From: Bradyrhizobium aeschynomenes
GTDB lineage: Bacteria > Pseudomonadota > Alphaproteobacteria > Rhizobiales > Xanthobacteraceae
NCBI RefSeq assembly: GCF_013178945.1
Contig: NZ_JABFDM010000013.1
Coordinates: 65,724 to 129,723, forward strand
Direction of reading: 5' to 3'
Length of the DNA: 64,000 bases
Part shown: positions 8,635 to 17,318 of the stretch, piece by piece
How positions within the stretch are numbered: position 1 is the stretch's first letter
Layout of the letters: each line of letters begins with the position of its first letter
Translations under genes and position numbers: made by a program
The notes under the pieces: generated by a model
Databases searched by the model: none
What the model saw: only the letters and a program-made list of their open reading frames with translations
What the model was told of the DNA's origin: nothing

Positions 8635-10136
8635 GGGACATGCTGACGAGCCGCGTTCGCGGCCGTTCGCTCCGCTCGGGGGCGGACCAGGACGGCGGTG
8701 CCGAGCAGGACGACCATCGCAGCGCAGACGACAGTCAGGAACGCCTGATCGAAGGCGCGATGGGCGTGCGAGGTGACGATGGCAGCGAGTTCGGTCGGCA
8801 GCCGCTCGGCGGCGATCAGCGCCTCGTCGATGCTGTCGCGCGCAGCGGCGGGAATGCCGAGGCCGTCGGGCAGAACCATGAACGCGGTATAGACTCCGGA
8901 CAGGATGCTTCCGAAAATGCTGATGCCGATCGTGCCGCCGAGCTCGAACGACACCTCCTCGATCGACGCCGCCATGCCTTCGCGGCCTTCCGGCGCGTGA
9001 TTCATCACGGCGTTGGAGGCGGCGGCAATGGATGCGCCGAGCCCAAGCCCGTTGATCGCGATGCAGATCAGTTGCAGCGCCAGGCTGGCGTTGTAGCAGA
9101 GCAGGTAGCCGGCCGCGCCGATTCCGGCGATCAACAGCGCGCCGGACATCGTGGCGGCAGCTCCCACGCGACGGAGCATGAGGCTCGCGAGCGGCCCGCC
9201 GATGAACGCACCGAGCGGGGCCGGCAGGATGTACAATGCCGCCTGCAGCGGCGAGTAGCCGAGCACGAGCTGCAGGCGCTGGCTGATCGCGAGCTCGGTG
9301 CCCGCGATGGCGAGTGACGCCACGATCGCGGTGATCACGCTGAGTGTGAACTCGGCGTTCCGGAACAGGGTGAAATCCAGCAAAGGATCCTTGAGCTGCA
9401 ATTGGCGGCGTACAAAGACCGTCAACATGATGGCCGTCGCGACAGCCGTGCCGGCGAGGACGACATAGGGAGACTGGCGACTGCCGAGCTCCTCGACGAC
9501 GTAGGCGAACCCGATCAGCCCCGCCATCACCTGCGCTGAACCGAGGAGGTCCCAGTCGCGGTCAGCTCGATCGGCCGGTGCAGGAATCAACAGCAGGCCG
9601 GCAACCAGCGCCAGCACGACCAGCGGCACGTTGATGAGAAACACCGAGCCCCACCAGAAGTATTCCAGCAGGACGCCGCCGACCAAGGGGCCGACGGCCG
9701 CGCCACTGGATGCGACGGCTCCCCAGATGGCGATAGCCAGTGCCCGTTCGTGATCATCGGAAAAGGTGATGCGAATGATCGACAGCGTCGCCGGCATCAT
9801 CAGCGCGGCGCCGACCGCCAGCAGGACACGCCCGCCGATCAGGGCCATGGCGGTTGGCGAATAGGCGGCCACGACCGAGGCCAGTCCGAAGATGATGAGG
9901 CCGGCGACGAATGTCCGCTTGTGCCCGATGCGATCGCCGAGCGAGCCGAAGCCGGGAAGCAGACCGGCAACGACAAGCCCGTAGGACATGACGATCCACA
10001 ATTTCTCCGAGGCGGTTGCTCCGAGCTCATAGGTTAGGCTGGGCAGCGCCGTATACAGCACCGTCATGTCGATCACGACGAGCGCCAGCGCGCCGGAGAC
10101 GGTCAGGAGGATGAGCCAGCGATTGCGTTTCGACAT
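8631..10136 (-). CDS. MFS transporter, DHA2-type (14 TM) drug efflux family
   Basis: The product has 501 residues and 14 predicted membrane helices. It carries the MFS motif between helices 2 and 3 (GSLGDRIGHKR, residues 64-74) and the early helix-1 motif IDMTVLYTALPSL typical of DHA2 proton-coupled drug exporters such as SmvA. The likely role is efflux of a cationic or amphipathic compound across the inner membrane. The ATG at 10136 has AAGG seven bases upstream. It is the third gene of a same-strand cassette after the amidase and the outer membrane protein genes, which suggests a shared substrate. Confidence 0.92.
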   Translation of the reverse strand: MSKRNRWLILLTVSGALALVVIDMTVLYTALPSLTYELGATASEKLWIVMSYGLVVAGLLPGFGSLGDRIGHKRTFVAGLIIFGLASVVAAYSPTAMALIGGRVLLAVGAALMMPATLSIIRITFSDDHERALAIAIWGAVASSGAAVGPLVGGVLLEYFWWGSVFLINVPLVVLALVAGLLLIPAPADRADRDWDLLGSAQVMAGLIGFAYVVEELGSRQSPYVVLAGTAVATAIMLTVFVRRQLQLKDPLLDFTLFRNAEFTLSVITAIVASLAIAGTELAISQRLQLVLGYSPLQAALYILPAPLGAFIGGPLASLMLRRVGAAATMSGALLIAGIGAAGYLLCYNASLALQLICIAINGLGLGASIAAASNAVMNHAPEGREGMAASIEEVSFELGGTIGISIFGSILSGVYTAFMVLPDGLGIPAAARDSIDEALIAAERLPTELAAIVTSHAHRAFDQAFLTVVCAAMVVLLGTAVLVRPRAERTAANAARQHVP

Positions 10137-10192
10137 CGGCGCGCCTTGTCAGGTCCGGAATGATCGGGTCGGCGTCCCATCCGAGCGCAGCC

Positions 10193-11029
10193 TCACTTTG
10201 GGAACAGCAAGGCGAGGCTTGCCCTAAACTGCCAAGGCGATGCCTGTTCGGGCTTGAGCAGGTTGTAGTAGACACCGATCTCTGCATTGATCGGCTGCTT
10301 GTCGACCATGAACAGCTTGCCCACGCCCACGCCGACCGGCACGATCCAGCGATCATGACCCTTCGCGAGCCAGTTCGCCGTGATGATGGGACTCGCGCTG
10401 ATGTAGGACCCGTCGGAGAAATTGTAGGTGACGAAGTACTGCAGCATCATCTGGTTCACCGGCGCTCGGTCGCTCGGACCGGCAAACGACCAGATGTTGT
10501 TGGCGAGCACCCCGAGCACCCACGGGCCCGGCATGGTCAGCGCGACGATGGTCGGGCCCGCGCTCCATCTGCCCGAGCCGAGGGTGGGGTCGGTCGCCGA
10601 CGGATAGGAGAAGGTCGGGCCGACACCCCAGATCAGGGCGCCCGAATGGGACGGGGTGAGTGCGAAAATCTGGTTGATGTCGCCGAGGCCGCCGATCCGG
10701 CCTTGCTCATGGGAGAAGCGCACTTGCGCGATACCGGGAATGGTCGTGCGCGTCACCAGATTCCATTCGGCATTGAGCCGGAACGGGATGACCGGCTCGA
10801 TCTTGAAGACGTCGGCCGTCTGCCGTTGCGGACCCGTGTTGGGCATGGCGATATTCTCCAGCCCGACGCTGATCGTATCCGCGATCGGGTTTTGCGCCGC
10901 CCTCGCGAGATCTTCGAGCGAAGGCGTCTTGTGCTGTGCCGAGTTCTGCTGTGCCAAGGCGCCAGCGCCTGGGCACAATGCTGAGATCAGCAACAGGAGG
11001 ACCACCGGTCGAAAGCGTCTCGGATGCAT
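10193..11029 (-). CDS. Predicted outer membrane beta-barrel protein
   Basis: The product has 278 residues. A signal peptide (residues 1 to about 26, ending ALA) precedes a mature protein made of alternating hydrophobic strands and aromatic turns, finishing in LALLFPK, compatible with a barrel terminus. Proteins of this type are sometimes annotated as neuromedin U or transporter family in proteobacteria, names that carry little functional information. The ATG at 11029 has GAGG six bases upstream and is preferred to the GTG at 11041. It sits 71 bases after the amidase and 56 bases before the MFS exporter, so it may form the outer-membrane part of one uptake or efflux route. Confidence 0.8.
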   Translation of the reverse strand: MHPRRFRPVVLLLLISALCPGAGALAQQNSAQHKTPSLEDLARAAQNPIADTISVGLENIAMPNTGPQRQTADVFKIEPVIPFRLNAEWNLVTRTTIPGIAQVRFSHEQGRIGGLGDINQIFALTPSHSGALIWGVGPTFSYPSATDPTLGSGRWSAGPTIVALTMPGPWVLGVLANNIWSFAGPSDRAPVNQMMLQYFVTYNFSDGSYISASPIITANWLAKGHDRWIVPVGVGVGKLFMVDKQPINAEIGVYYNLLKPEQASPWQFRASLALLFPK

Positions 11030-11100
11030 TTCCGACCTCACTGTCGAAGCACTGTTCTCGCAGCCATTGTCTCGCAGCGCTCCGTTTCGTCACTATGCTG

Positions 11101-12597
11101 TCAGGTGAAGGTCGGGAATCGCTCGCCGGAGAACAGTGACCGCCGCAGACGAGACCAGTTCGATGCGAACTGGAACGTGTCGAGGTCGCTGTATGTCTGG
11201 CCGATCACCTGCATGCCCGAAGGCATGCGGTCCTCGACCAGGCCGAGCGGGACATCGACGACCGGATACCGGTTGAGCAGATTCCAGTGCCACGTCAGCG
11301 CCAAGTTCAGGCCGGTGCCCACCCACGGGTCCACCTTGTTGTCCTTGCTCTTGAACATGTCGGCCCCGACGAGAGGCGTTGCCATGGTCGGCATGAGCAG
11401 GATGCGGTAGCCCTTGCTGAACACGCGCTGCTGGACCTGGCGATGCAGCCGCTGCAGCAACTCTTCGGCCTCTTCGGCCTGGCGCGGTCCGACCGGGCCG
11501 ACCTGGTCGAGCATTTCAGTCATGTAGGGCGAGAGCTGATCGCGATGCGCATTCGAGATCTCGATCGCGGTGCCGATGGACGTCGACATCAGCCCACGGA
11601 TGAAGACCATCTTGTGGGCCTTCGTGAAGCCGCAGTCGACCTCGTCCACCGTGCAGCCGGCGGCGCGCAGCGCCTCGATGCCTTTCAGCATCGCTGCCTT
11701 CACCGACGGTATCACGTCCGCAATGCCGGCGCCCCAATCCACGGCGATGCGCCATCTGGAGAGGCGCGGATAACGGGTGGGATAGTCGAGGCGAGGGCGC
11801 ATCGCGGCCATCACCCGCTCGGACGGACCGACGATCGCGTTCTGGAGGCGGACGAGGTCGTCGAAGCGCCGCGCCATCGGGCCCGAGGTCGAGAACGGGA
11901 TTTCTCCACCGGCGACGCGTCCGAACGGCGGCCTGAAGCCATAGAGACCACATTGGGAGGCGGGAATTCGGATCGAGCCGCCCATGTCCGAGCCGAGGGC
12001 GAGCGTCGTGAAGCCTGCCGCCAACGCCGCGCCCGATCCCGCCGACGACCCGCCTGGAGAGTATTCGAGATTCCATGGATTGCGTGTCGTGCCCCAGGCG
12101 CGGGTGGATGCGCCGAGGAAAAGATAGAATTCCGGCACGGTTGTCTGGAACGGCATGACGGCGCCAGCGGCCTCGAGCGAGTCGATGATGGCCGCGTTCT
12201 CCGTTGCCGGCGGCGAGTCCTTGTAGATGAGCGAGCCCTGTGTCGTCCGCCAGCCCGGCCTGGAGAATTCGTCCTTGATGGCCACCGTGACCCCTTCGAG
12301 AGGTCTCGGGTTGCCTCGCCGATAACGGTCTTCGGACTGCTTTGCCTCTTTCAGCGCCTGGTCGAAGTGCTCGTAGGTGATGCAATTGACCTTCGGGTTG
12401 TAGGCTTCGATCCGCTTGATCTGGGCCTTCAAGAGATCGACCGGCGACGCCTTCCGGGCCCGGAACATGGCGATGAGATCGGCGACCGGAGCGTAGCAGA
12501 GCGGATCGGCGGACTCGGCCCGCGCGCCCGGCAAACCGAGTTCGGACGCGACCAGCGCCGCTCCCGCGCCTTTGATGAGCGTTCTTCTGTCGATCAT
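11101..12597 (-). CDS. Tat-exported amidase (amidase signature family)
   Basis: The product has 498 residues. The N-terminus DRRTLIKGAGAAL is a twin-arginine signal with a likely cleavage after ARA at residue 27, so the enzyme should work folded in the periplasm. The amidase signature triad is present: Lys108 (VAIKDE), the cis-Ser of GGSSAGSG at 182-189, and the nucleophile Ser208 in GSDMGGSIR. The family hydrolyses amides to acids and ammonia; the substrate is not evident. The ATG at 12597 is preceded by GGAGG five bases upstream. The gene heads a same-strand cassette with the outer membrane and MFS genes. Confidence 0.93.
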   Translation of the reverse strand: MIDRRTLIKGAGAALVASELGLPGARAESADPLCYAPVADLIAMFRARKASPVDLLKAQIKRIEAYNPKVNCITYEHFDQALKEAKQSEDRYRRGNPRPLEGVTVAIKDEFSRPGWRTTQGSLIYKDSPPATENAAIIDSLEAAGAVMPFQTTVPEFYLFLGASTRAWGTTRNPWNLEYSPGGSSAGSGAALAAGFTTLALGSDMGGSIRIPASQCGLYGFRPPFGRVAGGEIPFSTSGPMARRFDDLVRLQNAIVGPSERVMAAMRPRLDYPTRYPRLSRWRIAVDWGAGIADVIPSVKAAMLKGIEALRAAGCTVDEVDCGFTKAHKMVFIRGLMSTSIGTAIEISNAHRDQLSPYMTEMLDQVGPVGPRQAEEAEELLQRLHRQVQQRVFSKGYRILLMPTMATPLVGADMFKSKDNKVDPWVGTGLNLALTWHWNLLNRYPVVDVPLGLVEDRMPSGMQVIGQTYSDLDTFQFASNWSRLRRSLFSGERFPTFT

Positions 12598-13335
12598 ATA
12601 CGCCTCCGCATGTCCGGGAATGGGTCCGAGTCTGTCGACGTGGTCCTGAAGGTGACGGTCCGAGTGTCGCTGGATTCAGCTTCGCTGGTCGTGTCCGACC
12701 GGGCCGTCGCGAAACACGATGTCGGTCTTGCCGCCGCCGGTCGCGGCGAACGCCGCACCTGCCTGCACGAGCCGGCGTCGCGACGGCTCGGCCTCGTTGA
12801 CGAATTCAGAACCAAGCGGGAGCAAACCACGGAATCCTGGCCAGTTGCACGCGATGCACGTGCATTCGATCTTGCACGCTCTGCGGGAAAGACACTATTT
12901 CCGATTCCGAGGATGATATGAACTCGGGGGAACTACGTAGTAGCGTGCGAAGCGTTCTCATGAGCTGCTCGCGTTCGAGACGATTAGATTTGAATGAATG
13001 TAATTTCGAGAAGAAGACGAACTTTTCGAAGCGGAATTGCCAGTTCGAAGCAAGCAGGGCCGCACCACATTGTCGTGGGCGATTGTCGTGGACGCCGGCG
13101 CATCACTGGTTTCGCGATTAGGTCGCGAACTCATCCGGTCTGCCGCGTTCAGCGCCCGGCAACGAAATCGATGTAAGCTTGCAAGTGCACGATTCGTGCG
13201 GCTCTGCGGGCAAGATTCTGCCTGCATCCGTGTCGCAACTGGCGGTCCCGCTTCGCTCGGCAATGTGCTCTCATGATCTTGCCGCTAGCCGTGATGCTTC
13301 AGCCGAGGGGCGACCGCAGACCGACGGAGTGAAGA
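12598..13335. other. Gene-poor stretch upstream of the amidase
   Basis: This 738-base gap has no convincing gene. Base composition falls around 12940-13060, which is AT-rich for this genome. On the minus strand, 12676-12825 encodes an open stretch with a Tat-like SRRRLVQAGAAFAATG segment that stops soon after; it may be a relic of another Tat-exported enzyme, but the support is thin. The amidase promoter should lie in the first 150 bases. Confidence 0.5.
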
Positions 13336-13629
13336 ATGTTCACACTGGTACATGCGGGGACTTGGCTCGTCGTCGGCCTGATCGGCGGCGGCCTTGCCGG
13401 AATCCTGGTGAAGCGCCGCCGTTCAGGTTTTGGGCTCCTGACCAACATCGGATTGGGATGCGTCGGCGCCCTCATCGGCGGTGTCTTGTTCAACCTGTTC
13501 GGGTTGTTTCCGGGCATGGGCAGCATCGTCGTTTCGCTGCGCGATGTCGTCGCGGCGTTCGTCGGCTCGCTCGTCCTGTTGGCGGCAATCTGGTTGTGGG
13601 GTGCAGCCCGCGAACCCAGCCCGCGCTGA
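13336..13629 (+). CDS. GlsB/YeaQ/YmgE-type small membrane protein
   Basis: The product has 97 residues and three hydrophobic helices with glycine-rich packing (LIGGGLAGILVKRRRSGFG, then LGCVGALIGGVLF), the pattern of the transglycosylase-associated/YeaQ stress membrane proteins. Family members are induced by envelope or acid stress in enterics; their activity is unknown. GGAG stands six bases before the ATG. It converges with the AraC-type regulator gene (13 bases between the stops). Confidence 0.85.
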   Translation: MFTLVHAGTWLVVGLIGGGLAGILVKRRRSGFGLLTNIGLGCVGALIGGVLFNLFGLFPGMGSIVVSLRDVVAAFVGSLVLLAAIWLWGAAREPSPR

Positions 13630-13642
13630 CCCCAGGCGGTTG

Positions 13643-14698
13643 TCAGTCTGAGTGAGGCGCGGTCTCCGCGCGCCAGTCGCGCGGGCGCAGGCCGAAGCGC
13701 TGCTTGAAGCGGCGCGAGAAGTGCGACAGATCCGAAAATCCCCAGTCGAAGGCGATGCTGCCGATGTCGCGGCCGGCGCAGGCGGGATCGCGCAAGTCGC
13801 GCGCAATGCCGTCGAGCCTTCGTTCCATCACGAGCTCCGAGAAGCTGGTGCCGGCGCGCGCCAGCAGCTTGTGGACGTAGCGCTCGCTGATCCCCACGCG
13901 GGCTGCGATGGTCGCCACGGTCAGGCGGGGCTCGCGCAGATGCGCATGGATCGCGCGGCGCAACGCCAGCGTCGTGGCATCGGCGAAGGAGGTGGTGGCC
14001 AGCGCCTCGCGGCGGTGGCTGCGCGACAGGCTCAGCGCCACGAGGTCGAGCAGCACGCCGAACAGAGCCGCTGCATCGCCGGGCGCGAGCCGCAGCGCAT
14101 TGGCATTGAGCGAGCGCGCAGTCTCGACGATCAGCGCGCCGACGCAGGGGTCGTCGGACAGCCGCGCCGGCGCGAGGTCCGGCACGGTCGCCATGCGGTC
14201 GCACAGCGCCGTTGCCGGGACGCGGAACGAGATCACGCCGAGCGAGGGACCGCGGTCGTGCTGCAGCACGAAGGTCCGGTCGCTGTCGAAGATCCCGACC
14301 TGTCCGGCGGACAGGCTGACCTCGCAATCGTCCTGCAGGATGGTGCATCGCCCAGCCAGCTTGAGGTTGAGATAGAAGCATCGCTGGCCGGAGGCCGCGA
14401 TATCCGCGCGTGAGCGGCGCACGACGTGCTCGGGAAAGGTCACGCGGTTGATGGCGCCGTCGCCGACGACGATGCTCTGCACGTCGGCAGCGAAGCCGAT
14501 GCCGCGCGCGGGCTCCGGCGTGAGGTTCATGAACGCCTGGCAGATCGCCTCGCGATAGTACGAGAACTGCTCCTGCGGCCGCACCGCCGCCGTATTCCAG
14601 CTTCGCTGACGTTCCTGCTGCACGGGCGGCACCGGTTCACTCCGAGACCAATTGGGTTCAGTTGCAGCCAAGCGCGGCAGATGCCGTCCGGCCATCAT
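13643..14698 (-). CDS. AraC family transcriptional regulator
   Basis: The product has about 350 residues. A cupin-like AraC-binding-like domain spans roughly residues 40-210, and a C-terminal AraC DNA-binding domain carries two helix-turn-helix motifs (TVATIAARVGISERYVHKLL and DIGSIAFDWGFSDLSHFSR). The start is uncertain: TTG 14716, ATG 14698 and ATG 14695 are all in frame and the Shine-Dalgarno is weak. It is transcribed away from the alpha/beta hydrolase at 14737, and the gap between starts is only tens of bases. Local control of that hydrolase is the natural inference; the effector is unknown. Confidence 0.9.
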   Translation of the reverse strand: MMAGRHLPRLAATEPNWSRSEPVPPVQQERQRSWNTAAVRPQEQFSYYREAICQAFMNLTPEPARGIGFAADVQSIVVGDGAINRVTFPEHVVRRSRADIAASGQRCFYLNLKLAGRCTILQDDCEVSLSAGQVGIFDSDRTFVLQHDRGPSLGVISFRVPATALCDRMATVPDLAPARLSDDPCVGALIVETARSLNANALRLAPGDAAALFGVLLDLVALSLSRSHRREALATTSFADATTLALRRAIHAHLREPRLTVATIAARVGISERYVHKLLARAGTSFSELVMERRLDGIARDLRDPACAGRDIGSIAFDWGFSDLSHFSRRFKQRFGLRPRDWRAETAPHSD

Positions 14699-14736
14699 TC
14701 CTTGCACCACGTTCAAGAGTGCAAAGGAACCTCACC

Positions 14737-15462
14737 ATGTCAACCTACGTCCTGGTCCACGGCGCCTGGCATACCGGCGCCGAGTTCGAGCCGGTCGCGG
14801 CGCCGATCCGCGCCGCTGGTCATGTCGTCCACCTGCCGACCGTCAGCGGCAACCGGCCAGGCGACGCCAAGACAACCGGGCTCGACGAGGCCATCGCCTC
14901 GATCTGCGACTACTTCACCGAGCACCACATCACCGACGCCGTGCTGATGGGCCACTCCTATGGCGGCATGGTCATCACCGGCGTCGCCGACCGGATGCCG
15001 GAGCGCATTCGCCGGCTGGTCTACTGGAATGCGTTCGTGCCCAACAATGGCGAGTGCCTCAACGACATGGTGCCGCCGCACTACGTCGCGCTGTTCGACG
15101 CCGTCGCGGCCGAGCGCGGCGACGGCTCGGTGGTGCTGCCATTCCCGGTCTGGCGCGAGGCCTTCATCAACGACGCCGATCTGACCACCGCGACGCGGAC
15201 CTATGAGTTGCTCAATCCGCATCCCAACAAGACCTTCACCGATGCGATCAAGCTGAAGACCAATCCCGCCGAGATGACCATCGCCAAATCCTACATCAAC
15301 TGCACCGAGGACACGGCGTTGCCGCACAGCCTGCCATGGCATCCGCGGCTCTCGGGCAAGCTCGGCCTGTTTCGCCTGGTGCAGGTGCCCGGCAGCCACG
15401 AGCTGTGCTTCTCCGATCCGGCGCGGCTGGCGCAGGCGATCATGGATGCGGGCCGGGACTGA
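14737..15462 (+). CDS. Alpha/beta hydrolase (EstC/salicylate esterase-like)
   Basis: The product has 241 residues. It opens with YVLVHGAWHTG, the oxyanion region of the hydroxynitrile lyase/methyl-salicylate esterase branch, and the nucleophile elbow is GHSYGG at about residues 74-79. The catalytic His lies near the end in PGSHELCFSDP. Family members cleave small esters; no metal or cofactor is used. The ATG at 14737 has AAGGA eight bases upstream. The divergent AraC gene shares its promoter region and probably controls it. Confidence 0.9.
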   Translation: MSTYVLVHGAWHTGAEFEPVAAPIRAAGHVVHLPTVSGNRPGDAKTTGLDEAIASICDYFTEHHITDAVLMGHSYGGMVITGVADRMPERIRRLVYWNAFVPNNGECLNDMVPPHYVALFDAVAAERGDGSVVLPFPVWREAFINDADLTTATRTYELLNPHPNKTFTDAIKLKTNPAEMTIAKSYINCTEDTALPHSLPWHPRLSGKLGLFRLVQVPGSHELCFSDPARLAQAIMDAGRD

Positions 15463-15535
15463 CAGGGCCAGGGACTTGATAAGGCAGGAGCGCTGACCGT
15501 CAGCCGTGTGGCGGTCGTGCACGAAAATCCCCGGT

Positions 15536-15551
15536 TGTGATCCGCCTCACA
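15536..15551. promoter_or_regulatory. Perfect CRP/FNR-type palindrome
   Basis: The sequence TGTGATCCGCCTCACA has the form TGTGA-N6-TCACA, identical in both half sites to the enterobacterial CRP consensus. It lies 89 bases upstream of the start of the next gene (15641) and 73 bases after the hydrolase stop. It could bind a CRP-family regulator controlling the hypothetical membrane protein. It is a single short match, so chance is possible. Confidence 0.5.
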
Positions 15552-15640
15552 TTCGCCGCCGCCGGGACCTGCAAGATTAATCTCCGATGAACGGACCCGG
15601 TTGGTCAGCAATCCCTGCCGAAGCATCGGAGATCGCAGTC

Positions 15641-16159
15641 ATGGCCCAGCTCCATCTGACGTCCTCGTCCAAGGTTCTCGCGTCCGAGGCTCTCAGCGAC
15701 ACCTCGAACGCGCCCGCTTCCGTCGCCAAGACGGGCTGGACCACTGGCTGGCTGGCGATGGCGGCCGGCGCGCTGACCACGGTGTTCGCGGCGATCGGCG
15801 CCGTGAACAGCGTCATTCCCGCGGTGTCGAACATCGGCTCGGCCACCCTGGACATGCTGAACCTGCCGGCCTGCTTCAGCTATGCCGATCACTTCGGCGG
15901 CACCCAGAGCAGCTTCCGCAAGGAGGGCAACCTCTGGCGCGAATATCCGCGCGGATCGGAGACCTTCAGCTACGAGTTCAAGGAGATCCGGCGCACCCGC
16001 CAGGAGATCATGCTGTGGAACGTGACGCCGCGGCCGAACGTGCCCGATGCCGCCAGCCTCGTCGTGCATCTGCCGGTGTGCGGCGGCATGGCGGTGCTGA
16101 CCGAGGGCCTGCCGGAGCGTTCGACCAAGCTTCAAGAGACCTGGCCGGAGCGCAGCTGA
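15641..16159 (+). CDS. Hypothetical membrane-anchored protein (172 aa)
   Basis: The product has 172 residues. A polar N-terminus is followed by one hydrophobic segment at about residues 35-65 (TGWLAMAAGALTTVFAAIGA) and a soluble domain with a conserved-looking Phe/Tyr/Trp-rich core (SFRKEGNLWREYPRGSETF) and two Cys residues. The ATG at 15641 has GGAG nine bases upstream; an ATG at 15587 is in frame but has no ribosome site. The soluble part is probably periplasmic or extracytoplasmic. I do not recognise the family. A CRP-like palindrome lies upstream. Confidence 0.75.
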   Translation: MAQLHLTSSSKVLASEALSDTSNAPASVAKTGWTTGWLAMAAGALTTVFAAIGAVNSVIPAVSNIGSATLDMLNLPACFSYADHFGGTQSSFRKEGNLWREYPRGSETFSYEFKEIRRTRQEIMLWNVTPRPNVPDAASLVVHLPVCGGMAVLTEGLPERSTKLQETWPERS

Positions 16160-16217
16160 TCTCGTCGTGTCCCGACATTTGGTCGGGCCTGCGGATGAGG
16201 CGGCACGGATCTCGGAG

Positions 16218-16988
16218 CTATCTGAGCACGATCCAGGCCGGAGCATGATCGCTGGCGCCATCCTCGCCGCGGATGGCGCGATCGACGCCGGCCTTGCCGA
16301 GGCGCGGGGCAAGAGCCGGGCTCAGCAGCAGATGATCGAGCCTCAGGCCGGCGTCGCGCGGCCAGCGGTTGCGCTTATAGTCCCAGAAGGTGAACATCGG
16401 CGCGTCAGGATGGAGCGTGCGGATCGCATCGCACCAGCCCTGATCGAGCAGCGCCTCGAAGGCGGCGCGGCTCTTCGGCTGGATCAGCGCATCCTTGTCC
16501 CATGACCGCGTCGGGTAGATGTCCTGCGGCGTCGGCGCGACGTTGTAGTCGCCGGCCAGCACGACCGGCAGGTCGTCCTTGATGAACTTGGCCGCATGCC
16601 GGTGCAGCCGCTTGAACCAGGCGAGCTTGTGGTCGAATTTCGGCCCCGGCTGCGGATTGCCGTTGGGCAGATACAGGCAGCCGACGACGATGCCGCGCAC
16701 CGCGGCCTCGATGTAGCGTGCCTCCCTGTCCGCCGGCGCCCCGGGCAGGGCGGTGCGCGTCAGCACCGGCTCGGACTTGCGGGCGAGAATGGCGACGCCG
16801 TTCCAGGTCTTCTGCCCCTGCCACACCGCGCCGTAGCCGGCCTTGGCGATCTCATCGATCGGAAATTCGGCCTGCGCGCATTTCAGCTCCTGCAGGCAGA
16901 CGATGTCAGGCCTGGCGGTTCGCATCCAGGCCAGCAAATTGGGGAGACGTCGTCTGACATTGTTGATGTTGAAGGTCGCGATCTTCAT
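16218..16988 (-). CDS. xthA: Exodeoxyribonuclease III (AP endonuclease)
   Basis: The product has 256 residues and is a member of the ExoIII/EEP superfamily: KIATFNINNVRRRLPNLL at the start, the metal ligand Glu in CLQELK, the active-site GDYNVAP, and DHLLLSPAL and SDHAPAW near the end (catalytic Asp-His). It cleaves DNA at abasic sites and removes 3' blocks in base excision repair. The start is only 26 bases from the divergent gene at 17015, so the two promoters must overlap each other's 5' regions. A second xth copy elsewhere in the genome would not be unusual. Confidence 0.95.
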   Translation of the reverse strand: MKIATFNINNVRRRLPNLLAWMRTARPDIVCLQELKCAQAEFPIDEIAKAGYGAVWQGQKTWNGVAILARKSEPVLTRTALPGAPADREARYIEAAVRGIVVGCLYLPNGNPQPGPKFDHKLAWFKRLHRHAAKFIKDDLPVVLAGDYNVAPTPQDIYPTRSWDKDALIQPKSRAAFEALLDQGWCDAIRTLHPDAPMFTFWDYKRNRWPRDAGLRLDHLLLSPALAPRLGKAGVDRAIRGEDGASDHAPAWIVLR

Positions 16989-17014
16989 GATGCTTCAGCT
17001 GAGGGAAAGGCCGG

Positions 17015-17257
17015 ATGAAAAAGCTCGCAATCGCAATTTTGTTCACGCTGACGGTTGCCGCCGTCCCTGCGGCGCACGCGCAGCGGCAGCCGACCGACGA
17101 GGAGCGCGCCGCATGCCAGGCCGATTACGACAAGTTCTGTCTCGGCCTGATCCCCGGCGGCGGCCGCATCATCGCCTGCCTCACGCGGAACTATGCGCAG
17201 CTCGCCTTCTCCTGCAAGAAGATGCTGGACTCCTACAAGGCCGAGGCCAAGGAGTAG
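17015..17257 (+). CDS. Small secreted cysteine-rich-repeat protein (80 aa)
   Basis: The product has 80 residues. A signal peptide (residues 1-22, ending AHA) is followed by a single Cys-rich-repeat unit: four Cys residues in the order C-x8-C, then C-x12-C, in the context ACQADYDKFCLGLIPGGGRI. This matches the short repeat found in eukaryotic Golgi apparatus protein 1 and in small alphaproteobacterial periplasmic proteins. Two disulfides are likely. A purine-rich GAGGGAAAGG stands just upstream of the ATG. The role is unknown. Confidence 0.85.
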   Translation: MKKLAIAILFTLTVAAVPAAHAQRQPTDEERAACQADYDKFCLGLIPGGGRIIACLTRNYAQLAFSCKKMLDSYKAEAKE

Positions 17258-17318
17258 ACCGCGCGGATGCGGTCTGCCCTAGCGCTGCCAGTTTGCAAGT
17301 CACCCCGCGAGCACCATC

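Noticed and set aside
12676-12825. A 49-residue minus-strand frame with a Tat-like SRRRLVQAGAAFAATG
   Set aside because: It ends soon after the signal-like segment, with no mature domain and no ribosome site. It may be a relic, but that cannot be shown without homologues, so it is not called as a gene.
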